Below the pieces are notes generated by a model. It did not search any database. It was not told the DNA's origin and saw only the letters and a program-made list of their open reading frames with translations. A program made the translations under genes and the position numbers. Shown here piece by piece: positions 8,506 to 15,905 of a stretch of 50,660 bases of DNA; position 1 is the first letter of the stretch; each line of letters opens with the position of its first letter. Source of the stretch: a virus; IMG/VR virus record IMGVR_UViG_3300017769_000020, positions 1-50,660 of that record; one strand, given 5' to 3'.

Positions 8506-9011
8506 AAACATTTAACAACTTAATACTATCTCTCACTGTGGCAGTCATCGACTTCCTCTATCGGGGGAGAGACATACCTAGATTTTGGGTGCTTGAGGAA
8601 ATTGCTCGTGCACCCTATTTTTCTTTTATGAGTGTGTTGCATTTCCGTGAGTCATTAGGTCTCAGGGGTCCAGAGCACATCTATCTAATGAAAGAACATT
8701 TCGCTCAAACTCTCAACGAAACAGAACATCTTGAAGAGATGGAATCTCGTGGTGGAAACAAGCACTGGGTTGATCGAGCATTTGCTAGACACTTAGTGTT
8801 ACTTTACTACTGGATCATGGTTGTTTATTATGCCATCTCTCCAGTTAACGCATACCACATTAACGAACAAATCGAACATCATGCTGCCGAGACTTATAAC
8901 AAGTACTTGACAATGTATCCTGATGATGCTAAGATAGTAGCGATTCGTGACGATGAACTGAAACACGCAGAAGAACTTCGTCAGGCAATGAAACTGGTAT
9001 TAGCATTATGA
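8502..9011 (+). CDS. ptoX: Plastoquinol terminal oxidase (PTOX)
   Basis: Di-iron membrane-bound oxidase of the alternative oxidase/PTOX family, which oxidises plastoquinol and reduces oxygen to water at the thylakoid. All six family metal ligands appear present: E32 in LEEIARAPYF, E73 and H76 in NETEHLEEM, E125 in NEQIEHHAAETY, and E152 and H155 in DDELKHAEEL. At 169 aa it is shorter than cyanobacterial PTOX but keeps the full catalytic core and two hydrophobic patches. In infected cells it would relieve over-reduction of the plastoquinone pool (known role of phage ptoX, inferred here). It was probably acquired from a cyanobacterial host. The stop overlaps the next gene. Confidence 0.93.
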   Translation: MKTFNNLILSLTVAVIDFLYRGRDIPRFWVLEEIARAPYFSFMSVLHFRESLGLRGPEHIYLMKEHFAQTLNETEHLEEMESRGGNKHWVDRAFARHLVLLYYWIMVVYYAISPVNAYHINEQIEHHAAETYNKYLTMYPDDAKIVAIRDDELKHAEELRQAMKLVLAL

Positions 9012-9247
9012 AAATGAGACCTAAAGAAACTGAAAACCCAGAACAGTTACTAGCACGTTTTGATAAACGTATCAAACAACTGACTGCAAGAAAGGATGAA
9101 TTGCAAGGGTGGTTTGATGAGTACGTCAAACTTGAAAAAGACTTACAAAGACTACAGGGATCTGTAGATGCTGTTACCTATATTTCTACTGGTGCTTTGC
9201 CAGGAGATGGTAACCATACTGGTATGCAAGACCACAAACCAAAATAA
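9008..9247 (+). CDS. Small coiled-coil protein
   Basis: 79 aa. Residues about 10-50 form a charged helix with heptad character (QLLARFDKRIKQLTARKDEL ... YVKLEKDLQRLQG), followed by a short Gly-rich tail. The ATG overlaps the ptoX stop (ATGA), so translation is probably coupled. No known family was recognised. Confidence 0.6.
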   Translation: MKMRPKETENPEQLLARFDKRIKQLTARKDELQGWFDEYVKLEKDLQRLQGSVDAVTYISTGALPGDGNHTGMQDHKPK

Positions 9248-9272
9248 ATAATACACTATATCAAGGAGAGTT

Positions 9273-9446
9273 ATGCACCACTACACAGTAGGTTGGCATG
9301 ACAACCAACAGCATCATTTTGAAATTTGTGAGTATGCCGAAGATGCTTTCAATGCTTTAAGACAAGCAAAGGAAGACATCCCATCTTTTAAAAATACACA
9401 CATGGCAGAATATTGCATTAAAGAGGATGATATTAAAACCCCTTGA
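9273..9446 (+). CDS. Small conserved-type cyanophage ORF (57 aa)
   Basis: The start at 9273 is supported by AAGGAG at 9264-9269. The peptide MHHYTVGWHDNQQHHFEICE then reads EYAEDAFNALRQAKEDIP, a soluble alpha/beta pattern resembling other tiny phage proteins with a YTV...YAEDAF layout (compare 29699). It overlaps the next ORF by 20 bases. Function unknown. Confidence 0.6.
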   Translation: MHHYTVGWHDNQQHHFEICEYAEDAFNALRQAKEDIPSFKNTHMAEYCIKEDDIKTP

Positions 9447-9633
9447 GCATCAAAGTGATCCTGTTTGGTCCGTAATTATCATGCTTATCATACTCCTCAT
9501 TGGAGTATCTTGGTACATCTACTATATACTAAGAATGTCCTTTAAGGAGTTACAGAACGATGGGAGCGATGATACCCCCAAGCAGGAAGAGTTGTTACAA
9601 CTTTCGAGTGACGGAGATAAACCGTGTTCTTGA
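9427..9633 (+). CDS. Small membrane protein
   Basis: 68 aa with one strong transmembrane segment (VIIMLIILLIGVSWYIYYIL, about residues 16-35) and an acidic cytoplasmic-type tail. It overlaps the preceding ORF and extends 74 bases into the thermonuclease gene. The overlap with a certain gene makes the exact end less secure, but the membrane segment lies in the non-overlapping part. Confidence 0.5.
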   Translation: MILKPLEHQSDPVWSVIIMLIILLIGVSWYIYYILRMSFKELQNDGSDDTPKQEELLQLSSDGDKPCS

Positions 9634-10018
9634 CGGTGATACTATTGACGTCACCATTGATCTTGGGTTTGACTTATACAAGAAAGAAAGAGTTAGAATT
9701 GCAGGAGTTGATACACCTGAAAAAAGGACACGAGATCTCGAAGAAAAAGCGTTGGGTATCGACGCAACTAACTGGCTTAAGGAGAAACTTGAGGGGGCAA
9801 TAGAAGGCGACGAAGAACTTTCAATTAGAACAGAACTTAAAGGAGGTGTCGGTAAATATGGCAGACTCCTAGGATGGTTATATATTGGTGATGCACAAAT
9901 GTCTCTCAATGAGGCAATGATTGATGAAGGTTATGCTTGGGAGTATGATGGTGGCACAAAACAAAAGAACTTTGATGACCTTAGGGAAATTAGAAGACAG
10001 AGAGGGACTCTGCTCTGA
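9560..10018 (+). CDS. Thermonuclease (staphylococcal nuclease fold)
   Basis: SNase-type nuclease that cleaves DNA or RNA in a calcium-dependent reaction. The catalytic pattern is intact: D26 and D28 in VLDGDTIDV, R46, D51, T52 and E54 in VRIAGVDTPE, and the second arginine in GKYGRLLGW. Length (152 aa) fits a single domain. No signal peptide is visible, so it should act inside the cell, perhaps in host DNA turnover (inference). AAGGAG at 9542-9547 supports the start at 9560; ATG 9569 is an alternative. It overlaps pcyA. Confidence 0.85.
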   Translation: MGAMIPPSRKSCYNFRVTEINRVLDGDTIDVTIDLGFDLYKKERVRIAGVDTPEKRTRDLEEKALGIDATNWLKEKLEGAIEGDEELSIRTELKGGVGKYGRLLGWLYIGDAQMSLNEAMIDEGYAWEYDGGTKQKNFDDLREIRRQRGTLL

Positions 10019-10679
10019 TTTAGATATTCTTATTAGAGCAGCAACTATAGGTCTACCTGAATGTAATGAAGAGTTTGCCACTGAATACTCAGAGGTTCAT
10101 AGAGATGGTGTCTCCATTTACAATCGTATGTGGAATTGTAGAGGACTGAGAAAAATACATTTAGAAAGAGCAATCACACCTAAGGTAGAGATACTTCACG
10201 CAGTCTTTTGGCCAGATCCAAACTACAATCTACCTATCTTTGGGTGTGATATTGTAAGTGCAGGTGGCAATATAACTGCTGCTATTGTAGATATCTCTCC
10301 TGTTCGTGGCACAGAAGATATGTACGAAAAGATTGCTGAGGCAAGTAATCGCTATAAATTTAGTAATGTCAGGCATTTACCAGAATGGGGAGATGTGTTT
10401 TCACCTTACTGCAAGTTTCAGAAATTGAAGACAAGTGACGATAGATACAACTTTTATGCCTGCTGCAAAGAATACATACAGATATACACTCAAATGGTTC
10501 GGGAATCTGATGGAGACATTGAATGGATTGATATCATGAAACGATATGATGATCAAGCATACTATGTTAGTCAACAAAGAAGAAATACCAAAACTAAAGC
10601 AGTGTTAAGTCAGTGGTTTGATGATGTTTGGGCGGACACCTATATAGAGCAGGTACTATTTGATAAACCAAAGTTATGA
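9975..10679 (+). CDS. pcyA: Ferredoxin-dependent bilin reductase, PcyA type
   Basis: Homologue of phycocyanobilin:ferredoxin oxidoreductase, which reduces biliverdin IXalpha by four electrons to phycocyanobilin. Alignment by eye to cyanobacterial PcyA keeps the key residues: Glu76 (RKIHLE here), His88 (EILH) and Asp105 (FGCDIV). HLPEWGDVFSPYCKF and the C-terminal AVLSQWFDDVW...QVLFD are also conserved. Glu76 is kept, which argues for PcyA chemistry rather than the phage PebS or PcyX activities. The frame is open further upstream (ATGs at 9921, 9924 and 9933); 9975 fits the family N-terminus best, but no clear Shine-Dalgarno decides. No heme oxygenase gene is in this window. Confidence 0.88.
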   Translation: MTLGKLEDREGLCSDLDILIRAATIGLPECNEEFATEYSEVHRDGVSIYNRMWNCRGLRKIHLERAITPKVEILHAVFWPDPNYNLPIFGCDIVSAGGNITAAIVDISPVRGTEDMYEKIAEASNRYKFSNVRHLPEWGDVFSPYCKFQKLKTSDDRYNFYACCKEYIQIYTQMVRESDGDIEWIDIMKRYDDQAYYVSQQRRNTKTKAVLSQWFDDVWADTYIEQVLFDKPKL

Positions 10680-10891
10680 GAGAGCAGTTAATTCGTGCAC
10701 TTATTGCTCATGCACAAGGAGACATCCAAAAGCATAAAGCAAATGTGGAAGTATACCTTACTCATCCAGTAGGTATTGGTGAGCACTCAAACATCGTTGA
10801 AGCAATCGAACAAGAACTTGATATGATTGCTAAGTATCAAGACCAGATTGACGTTATTAACAAATACTTTAACAAAAAATCCGATCAATGA
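10676..10891 (+). CDS. Small helical conserved protein
   Basis: 71 aa, helical, soluble: MREQLIRALIAHAQGDIQKH, then a loop around YLTHPVGIGEHSNI and a second helix pair EAIEQELDMIAKYQDQIDVI. The ATG overlaps the pcyA stop (ATGA) and its own stop overlaps the next ORF, so it belongs to the same translationally coupled series. The EHSNIVEAIEQEL...YQD layout resembles small conserved ORFs near gp17 in cyanophages. Function unknown. Confidence 0.65.
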   Translation: MREQLIRALIAHAQGDIQKHKANVEVYLTHPVGIGEHSNIVEAIEQELDMIAKYQDQIDVINKYFNKKSDQ

Positions 10892-11112
10892 TAGACGACC
10901 ATCCAGATTTTGATGAGATAGATGATCATGATTATCATCTAAAACTATATCATCAAGATCTTAGACTACTACACAGTTGTGTAGAAAAATCTATTCAGTC
11001 TTGGCCAGGCGGTGATCCTAGAGAACAAGAAGCAATGTTTGTGATGCGAGATATTTTATATAAAGGTTTATTGGAACACCAATATCACCAGTTGAATGTA
11101 GACAGAGACTAA
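10888..11112 (+). CDS. Small acidic His-rich protein
   Basis: 74 aa. The first 20 residues are Asp/His-rich (IDDHPDFDEIDDHDYHLKLY), which might bind metal; the rest is helical (HSCVEKSIQSWPGGDPREQE). Start and stop both overlap neighbouring genes by 1-4 bases. No family recognised. Confidence 0.6.
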   Translation: MIDDHPDFDEIDDHDYHLKLYHQDLRLLHSCVEKSIQSWPGGDPREQEAMFVMRDILYKGLLEHQYHQLNVDRD

Positions 11113-11204
11113 TGGAACTACTAATCGGAACAGCATGTTTTGGTGCATTTACCTTTTGGGGTGTATGTGTTGCCAAATACCTTGATGCAAGAGAGAACAA
11201 CTAA
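11112..11204 (+). CDS. Tiny membrane peptide before gp17 (30 aa)
   Basis: The ATG overlaps the previous stop (TAATG) and the stop overlaps the gp17 ATG, filling the space exactly. The peptide is a single hydrophobic helix (MELLIGTACFGAFTFWGVCV) with a charged end. Too short for certain assignment; the perfect fit between two genes is the main argument. Confidence 0.5.
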   Translation: MELLIGTACFGAFTFWGVCVAKYLDARENN

Positions 11205-12856
11205 TGGCAGTTAAACAGGAAATTTACTTAGGTAATCCCAATCTAAAAAAGGCAAACGTTTCTACGAACTTTACGAAGAAACAGATTGCTGAGTATTTGA
11301 AGTGCGCTCAAGATCCTGTTCATTTCATTAGAAAATATATCAAGATTGTTTCTCTTGATGAGGGTGTCATACCATTTACAATGTATGACTTCCAAGAAGA
11401 CATGGTAACTAAGTTCCATGAGAAAAGATTTAATATTGCCAAACTTCCAAGACAGTCTGGTAAATCTACAATCGTTACAGCATATCTACTATGGTATGTA
11501 CTATTCAATGACAATGTAAATGTCGCAATCCTCGCAAACAAGGCAGCAACTGCAAGAGAGATGTTGGGACGCCTACAGTTATCTTACGAGAATCTTCCTA
11601 AATGGTTGCAACAAGGTATACTGGGGTGGAACAAAGGATCCCTCGAACTGGAGAACGGTAGTAAGATTTTGGCTGCAAGTACTAGTGCTTCTGCTGTTCG
11701 CGGTATGTCCTTTAACGTTATATTTCTGGACGAATTCGCGTTTGTTCCGAATCATATTGCTGACCAGTTTTTCAGTTCTGTTTATCCTACTATATCTTCT
11801 GGTAAGTCCACAAAGGTTATTATCATTTCTACCCCTCACGGGATGAACATGTTCTACAAATTGTGGCATGATGCGGAACGTGGTCAGAATGAATATCTAC
11901 CAACAGAAGTACATTGGTCACAAGTTCCAGGCAGAGATGAGGTTTGGAAAGAACAAACTATCAAGAACACATCAGAAGCACAGTTTAAAGTTGAGTTTGA
12001 ATGTGAATTCCTGGGCTCTGTTGATACATTAATCAGTCCTAGTAAACTCAGGACTATGGCATACCATGATCCAATTAAAGAGAACAGAGGTCTTGCACTG
12101 TTTGAATCTGTACAAGAAGACCATGATTATATACTAACTGTTGACGTGTCTCGTGGTGTAGGACATGATTACTCAGCATTCGCAGTATTTGATACCTCAG
12201 AACTACCATATAAAATGGTTGCTAGATATAAGAACAACGAGATCAAACCAATCGTCTTACCAAATGTTGTGGTGGACGTAGCAAAGAATTTTAACAATGC
12301 ATACATCTTATGTGAAGTAAATGATATTGGTGGACAGGTTGCGGATATTATTCAGTATGATCTGGAGTATGAAAATCTACTGATGGCATCGATGCGTGGT
12401 AGAGCAGGACAACAATTAGGTCAAGGGTTCTCTGGTAAGAAGACTCAACTAGGTATCAAGATGTCAAGTGCTACCAAGCAAGTTGGATGTTCCAACCTTA
12501 AAGCATTGATTGAAGATGATAAATTAGTAATTCCAGACTACGACACTATTGCAGAACTAACTACCTTTATCGCAAAGGGTCAATCATTCCAAGCGGAAGA
12601 TGGATGTAACGATGACCTAGCAATGTGTCTGGTTATATTCTCATGGATGGCAACACAACCATACTTCAAAGAGATGCATGATAATGATGTGCGTGCGCGG
12701 ATCTATGAAGATCAACGAGACGCAATCGAACAAGATATGGCACCTTTTGGGTTCGTTTCTGATGGTATGGATGACGAGTACTTCGCAGACGCTCAGGGCG
12801 ATGTCTGGAAAGTCGCGGAATATGGAGATAAATCATACATGTGGGACTATAGGTAG
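11204..12856 (+). CDS. gp17: Terminase large subunit gp17
   Basis: ATP-driven DNA packaging motor and nuclease of T4-like phages (550 aa; T4 610 aa). The N-terminal ATPase shows a Walker A-type RQSGKST at about residues 83-90 and Walker B VIFLDEFAF at about 172-180, followed by the coupling motif IIISTPHG. The C-terminal RNase H-like nuclease has the Asp residues in TVDVSRGVGHDYSAFAVFD (about 312) and in CNDDLAMCLVIFSW (about 468). The gene is intact and followed by gp18 after a late promoter. It is unusually far from gp16. Confidence 0.96.
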   Translation: MAVKQEIYLGNPNLKKANVSTNFTKKQIAEYLKCAQDPVHFIRKYIKIVSLDEGVIPFTMYDFQEDMVTKFHEKRFNIAKLPRQSGKSTIVTAYLLWYVLFNDNVNVAILANKAATAREMLGRLQLSYENLPKWLQQGILGWNKGSLELENGSKILAASTSASAVRGMSFNVIFLDEFAFVPNHIADQFFSSVYPTISSGKSTKVIIISTPHGMNMFYKLWHDAERGQNEYLPTEVHWSQVPGRDEVWKEQTIKNTSEAQFKVEFECEFLGSVDTLISPSKLRTMAYHDPIKENRGLALFESVQEDHDYILTVDVSRGVGHDYSAFAVFDTSELPYKMVARYKNNEIKPIVLPNVVVDVAKNFNNAYILCEVNDIGGQVADIIQYDLEYENLLMASMRGRAGQQLGQGFSGKKTQLGIKMSSATKQVGCSNLKALIEDDKLVIPDYDTIAELTTFIAKGQSFQAEDGCNDDLAMCLVIFSWMATQPYFKEMHDNDVRARIYEDQRDAIEQDMAPFGFVSDGMDDEYFADAQGDVWKVAEYGDKSYMWDYR

Positions 12857-12867
12857 CATTTCATTTT

Positions 12868-12875
12868 TATAAATA
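12868..12875 (+). promoter_or_regulatory. Late promoter TATAAATA upstream of gp18
   Basis: Exact T4 late promoter element 46 bases before the gp18 ATG. It is followed by an inverted repeat (TCCTAGA 12877-12883 and TCTAGGA 12905-12911) with an inner GTGC/GCAC stem; the second arm contains the AGGAG ribosome binding site. Confidence 0.65.
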
Positions 12876-12921
12876 ATCCTAGACAACAAGTGCAGGGCAC
12901 TAAATCTAGGAGTTTTAAACA

Positions 12922-15177
12922 ATGGCAGCTAATCAATCCTCACCTGGAGTCGTAGTCCAGGAAAGAGATCTGACAACTATTACAACATTATCCACCGCGA
13001 ACGTTGGTGTGATTGCAGCACCTTTTGAATTAGGTCCTGTTGAATCAGTGTTGGAAATCGGTTCTGAAAGAGAACTTGTAGCACAGTTTGGTGAACCAAA
13101 CGACTACAACTATGAGTACTGGTATACTGCAGCGCAGTTCCTATCATACGGTGGAGTACTAAAAACCATCCGTGCTGACAGCGATACTTTAAAGAATGCT
13201 GTTGATACAGGCACTGCACCAAAGATTAAGAATTTACAAGACTACGAGACTACATACGAGACTGCAAGTAATAACTGGAATTGGGCAGCAAGAACTCCTG
13301 GTACTAAAGGAAACTCAATCGGTATCTTCATGACAGACTCTGGTGCTGACCAGATCGCTGTTGTTCCTGCTCCTGGATCAGGTAACGATCACGAGTTCGT
13401 TTCTGGTGAAGCACTTAGCGTTTCTGCTACTGGTGCAGCAGGTAAAGTTTTCAAATATAGCATTGTCCTTACAGTTGGATCTGTAGTAGGATCATTCGTT
13501 CCTGGAACTACAACTTCAATCAGTATTTCTGGTTCTGCACAAACAGTTAATGTACTTGCATATGATGCAGGTAACAGAAAGATTGAAATCGGTCTTCCTT
13601 CTGGTGGTGTTACTGGTATCATTGCTGATGGTCAGACTATTACTCAGGGTTCTAACACTGCAGTAATCGAAACTTCTGGTATCGAAAGACGTGTTTATGT
13701 CGCAAAAGACAAAGGTTCAGTTGACTTTGCTGCTGCTGACAGTATCGCTGATACTAACTCTACTGCTGTTGCAGTTAGTTTAGTAAGAGTTGAGTATGAT
13801 GAGCGTGAGTATCTTCCAGGTCAGAAATGGGTTGAAGTTGCTCCTAGACCTTCAACTTCTTCTTTCACTAGTGCAAACGGTGGATTTAGAGACGAACTTC
13901 ACATCCTCGTAACTGACGTTGATGGTAAGATCACTGGTAACGCAGGTACTGTTCTTGAGAGATACATCGGTGTTTCTAAAGCATCTGATGGTAAGTCTTC
14001 TCTTGGAGAGACCAATTACTACGTTGAAGTTATCAAGCAGAAATCTGCTTATGTCTTCTGGGGTGAGCACGAAACTACACTGTTTGCTGCTACTGCTTCT
14101 GCTTCTGCAGGTAACTGGGGACAAAGTGCTGCTTCTAGACAGTTCAACTTACTTCGCTCAACTGCAGGTACTGTAGATTATCCTGCAGGTGCAGTTACTC
14201 TTGGATCTGACGAGAACGCTACTTTCTACTACAGACTTGGTAGTGGTGCTGACTATGCACTTTCTGGTGGTGAGTATACTATTACTTCAGCAGGTCTTGC
14301 TACTGCATATGGATTGGTAGATGACCCAGAATCACAAGTCATCGACTTCATCTTAGCAGGTCCTTCTGGCGCAACTGATTCTGCTGCTATCTCTAAGGTT
14401 GCTGCTCTAGTCAGTATTGTTGAAGAAAGAAGAGACTGTATGCTATTCGTTTCTCCTCGTAGAGGAAACGTGATTGGCGTCAGTAGCGCAGCAACTCAAA
14501 CTGTTAATATCATTAACTTCTTTGATCAACTACCTAGTTCTTCTTACATGGTATTTGACTCTGGTTATAAGTACATTTACGATAAGTACAACGACGTATA
14601 CAGATACGTTCCTTGTAACGGTGACGTTGCAGGTCTTTGCTTACAAACAACTGAAGTTGCAGAACCATGGTTCTCACCTGCAGGTTTCGCTCGTGGTCAA
14701 GTTAGAAATGCTATCAAACTTGCATTCACTCCTAACAAGACTCAGCGTGACAGACTTTACTCTGCAAGAGTTAACCCAATCGTTTCCTTCCCAGGTCAGG
14801 GTATCGTTCTTTACGGTGACAAGACCGCACAGGCATTTGCTTCTGCATTCGATAGAATCAATGTTAGACGTCTCTTCCTCACTATTGAGAGAGTTATCTC
14901 TGGTGCTGCTAAGTCACAACTCTTTGAACAGAACGATGAGCAACAAAGAGGACTCTTCCTCAATATTGTTGAACCATACTTGAGAGATGTTCAAGGTCGT
15001 CGTGGTGTAACTGACTTCTTAGTTAAGTGTGACAGCGAGAACAACCCACCTGAGTCTGTTGACAGAGGTGAGTTCAACGCTGAAATCTTTGTGAAACCAA
15101 CAAGGACTATCAACTATATTACTCTGACTTTCGTTGCTACTAGAACTGGAGTTTCTTTCCAAGAAGTCGCAAGTTAA
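12922..15177 (+). CDS. gp18: Tail sheath protein gp18
   Basis: Contractile tail sheath subunit (751 aa; T4 gp18 659 aa). The N-terminus SSPGVVVQERDLTTITTLS and the C-terminal region (ARVNPIVSFPGQGIVLYGDK, VRRLFLTIERVISGAAKS, INYITLTFVATRTGVSF) match the sheath core that interlocks with neighbouring subunits. The middle, about residues 140-260 and 290-500, is variable and Gly/Ser/Thr-rich; it should form the outward-facing domains and accounts for the extra length. It is transcribed from the late promoter at 12868 and followed by a strong hairpin. Confidence 0.95.
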   Translation: MAANQSSPGVVVQERDLTTITTLSTANVGVIAAPFELGPVESVLEIGSERELVAQFGEPNDYNYEYWYTAAQFLSYGGVLKTIRADSDTLKNAVDTGTAPKIKNLQDYETTYETASNNWNWAARTPGTKGNSIGIFMTDSGADQIAVVPAPGSGNDHEFVSGEALSVSATGAAGKVFKYSIVLTVGSVVGSFVPGTTTSISISGSAQTVNVLAYDAGNRKIEIGLPSGGVTGIIADGQTITQGSNTAVIETSGIERRVYVAKDKGSVDFAAADSIADTNSTAVAVSLVRVEYDEREYLPGQKWVEVAPRPSTSSFTSANGGFRDELHILVTDVDGKITGNAGTVLERYIGVSKASDGKSSLGETNYYVEVIKQKSAYVFWGEHETTLFAATASASAGNWGQSAASRQFNLLRSTAGTVDYPAGAVTLGSDENATFYYRLGSGADYALSGGEYTITSAGLATAYGLVDDPESQVIDFILAGPSGATDSAAISKVAALVSIVEERRDCMLFVSPRRGNVIGVSSAATQTVNIINFFDQLPSSSYMVFDSGYKYIYDKYNDVYRYVPCNGDVAGLCLQTTEVAEPWFSPAGFARGQVRNAIKLAFTPNKTQRDRLYSARVNPIVSFPGQGIVLYGDKTAQAFASAFDRINVRRLFLTIERVISGAAKSQLFEQNDEQQRGLFLNIVEPYLRDVQGRRGVTDFLVKCDSENNPPESVDRGEFNAEIFVKPTRTINYITLTFVATRTGVSFQEVAS

Positions 15178-15198
15178 AATTAAATAAAAACCTCTGAA

Positions 15199-15235
15199 AA
15201 AACGCTTTGTTCTAAATAATAGGACAAAGCGTTTT
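15199..15235 (+). terminator. Strong hairpin between gp18 and gp19 (terminator with promoter-like loop)
   Basis: Perfect 12-bp stem AAAACGCTTTGT / ACAAAGCGTTTT extended by three more pairs (one G-U), with a 7-base loop. The 3' arm ends in TTTT followed by ATATT, giving a factor-independent terminator. The CTAAATA sequence at 15212-15218, a late promoter variant, starts in the last stem pairs and fills the loop. Confidence 0.75.
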
Positions 15236-15248
15236 ATATTAACCTACC

Positions 15249-15854
15249 ATGGCAGGAATTCAATCATTTAAATCTAGAGTCAGCGGTGATTTTTCTAGAC
15301 CTAACCTGTTCAAATGCGTCATTGACTTCCCATCGGTAGTCGCAGGCGGACAAGAAGCAGCAAAACTCGGTGAGTTTACCGTGAGAGCAGCGAACTTACC
15401 CGCAACACAGTTGGGTATTGTCGAAGTCCCTTACAGAGGTCGCGTACTCAAGATTGCAGGTGACCGTACATTTGAACCTTGGACCATCACTATCATGAAC
15501 GATAAAGACTTCGTTCTTCGTAACGCATTTGAAAGTTGGGCACAGGGTGTTCAAGAGTATACTCAAAACGTTACTACTGCAGGATCAGACGTTGGATCCT
15601 ATTTCAAGGACATGAGAGTTATTCAGTATGATAGGTTTGGCGATCTAAAAGATTCAGCAGATGCAGAGGCAGATCCTAAGGTTCTTGCAGAGTATCGTTT
15701 CTATGATACTTTCCCAACTAACGTTGCTGCAATCGATCTTGATTACGGAAGCAATGACGCTATCTCCGAGTTTACCGTAGAACTTCAAGTCCAGTACTGG
15801 AAACCAGTTTACAAGGGCGAGAAGACTGAAGGCGGAAAACAAACTAAAAAATAA
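15249..15854 (+). CDS. gp19: Tail tube protein gp19
   Basis: Inner tail tube subunit (201 aa; T4 163 aa). The core is conserved: SFKSRVSGDFSRPNLFKCVI, the strand AANLPATQLGIVEVPYRGR, FEPWTITIMNDKDFVLRNAF and the C-terminal DAISEFTVELQVQYW. These form the beta-barrel ring of the tube. The C-terminus has an extra Lys-rich tail. It lies between two hairpins with promoter-like loops, so it can be transcribed separately from gp18 and gp20, which suits the high copy number of tube protein (inference). Confidence 0.95.
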   Translation: MAGIQSFKSRVSGDFSRPNLFKCVIDFPSVVAGGQEAAKLGEFTVRAANLPATQLGIVEVPYRGRVLKIAGDRTFEPWTITIMNDKDFVLRNAFESWAQGVQEYTQNVTTAGSDVGSYFKDMRVIQYDRFGDLKDSADAEADPKVLAEYRFYDTFPTNVAAIDLDYGSNDAISEFTVELQVQYWKPVYKGEKTEGGKQTKK

Positions 15855-15864
15855 GGTTTTAGAA

Positions 15865-15885
15865 AGTTCCTAAATAAGACAGGAA
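15865..15885 (+). promoter_or_regulatory. Hairpin with CTAAATA at the loop, upstream of gp20
   Basis: GTTCCT (15865-15870) and AGGAAC (15880-15885) form a 6-bp stem with AAATAAGAC as loop; CTAAATA spans 15869-15875. There is no U tract, so this is not a normal terminator. It repeats the arrangement seen before gp19 and is placed to act as the gp20 late promoter. Confidence 0.4.
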
Positions 15886-15905
15886 CAACAATACTATAGT
15901 ATAAA

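Noticed and set aside
9921-9974. Longer N-terminus for PcyA (ATG 9921 and others)
   Set aside because: The extra residues (Met/Val-rich) are the shadow of the thermonuclease frame and do not resemble PcyA N-termini, although translation from there cannot be excluded.
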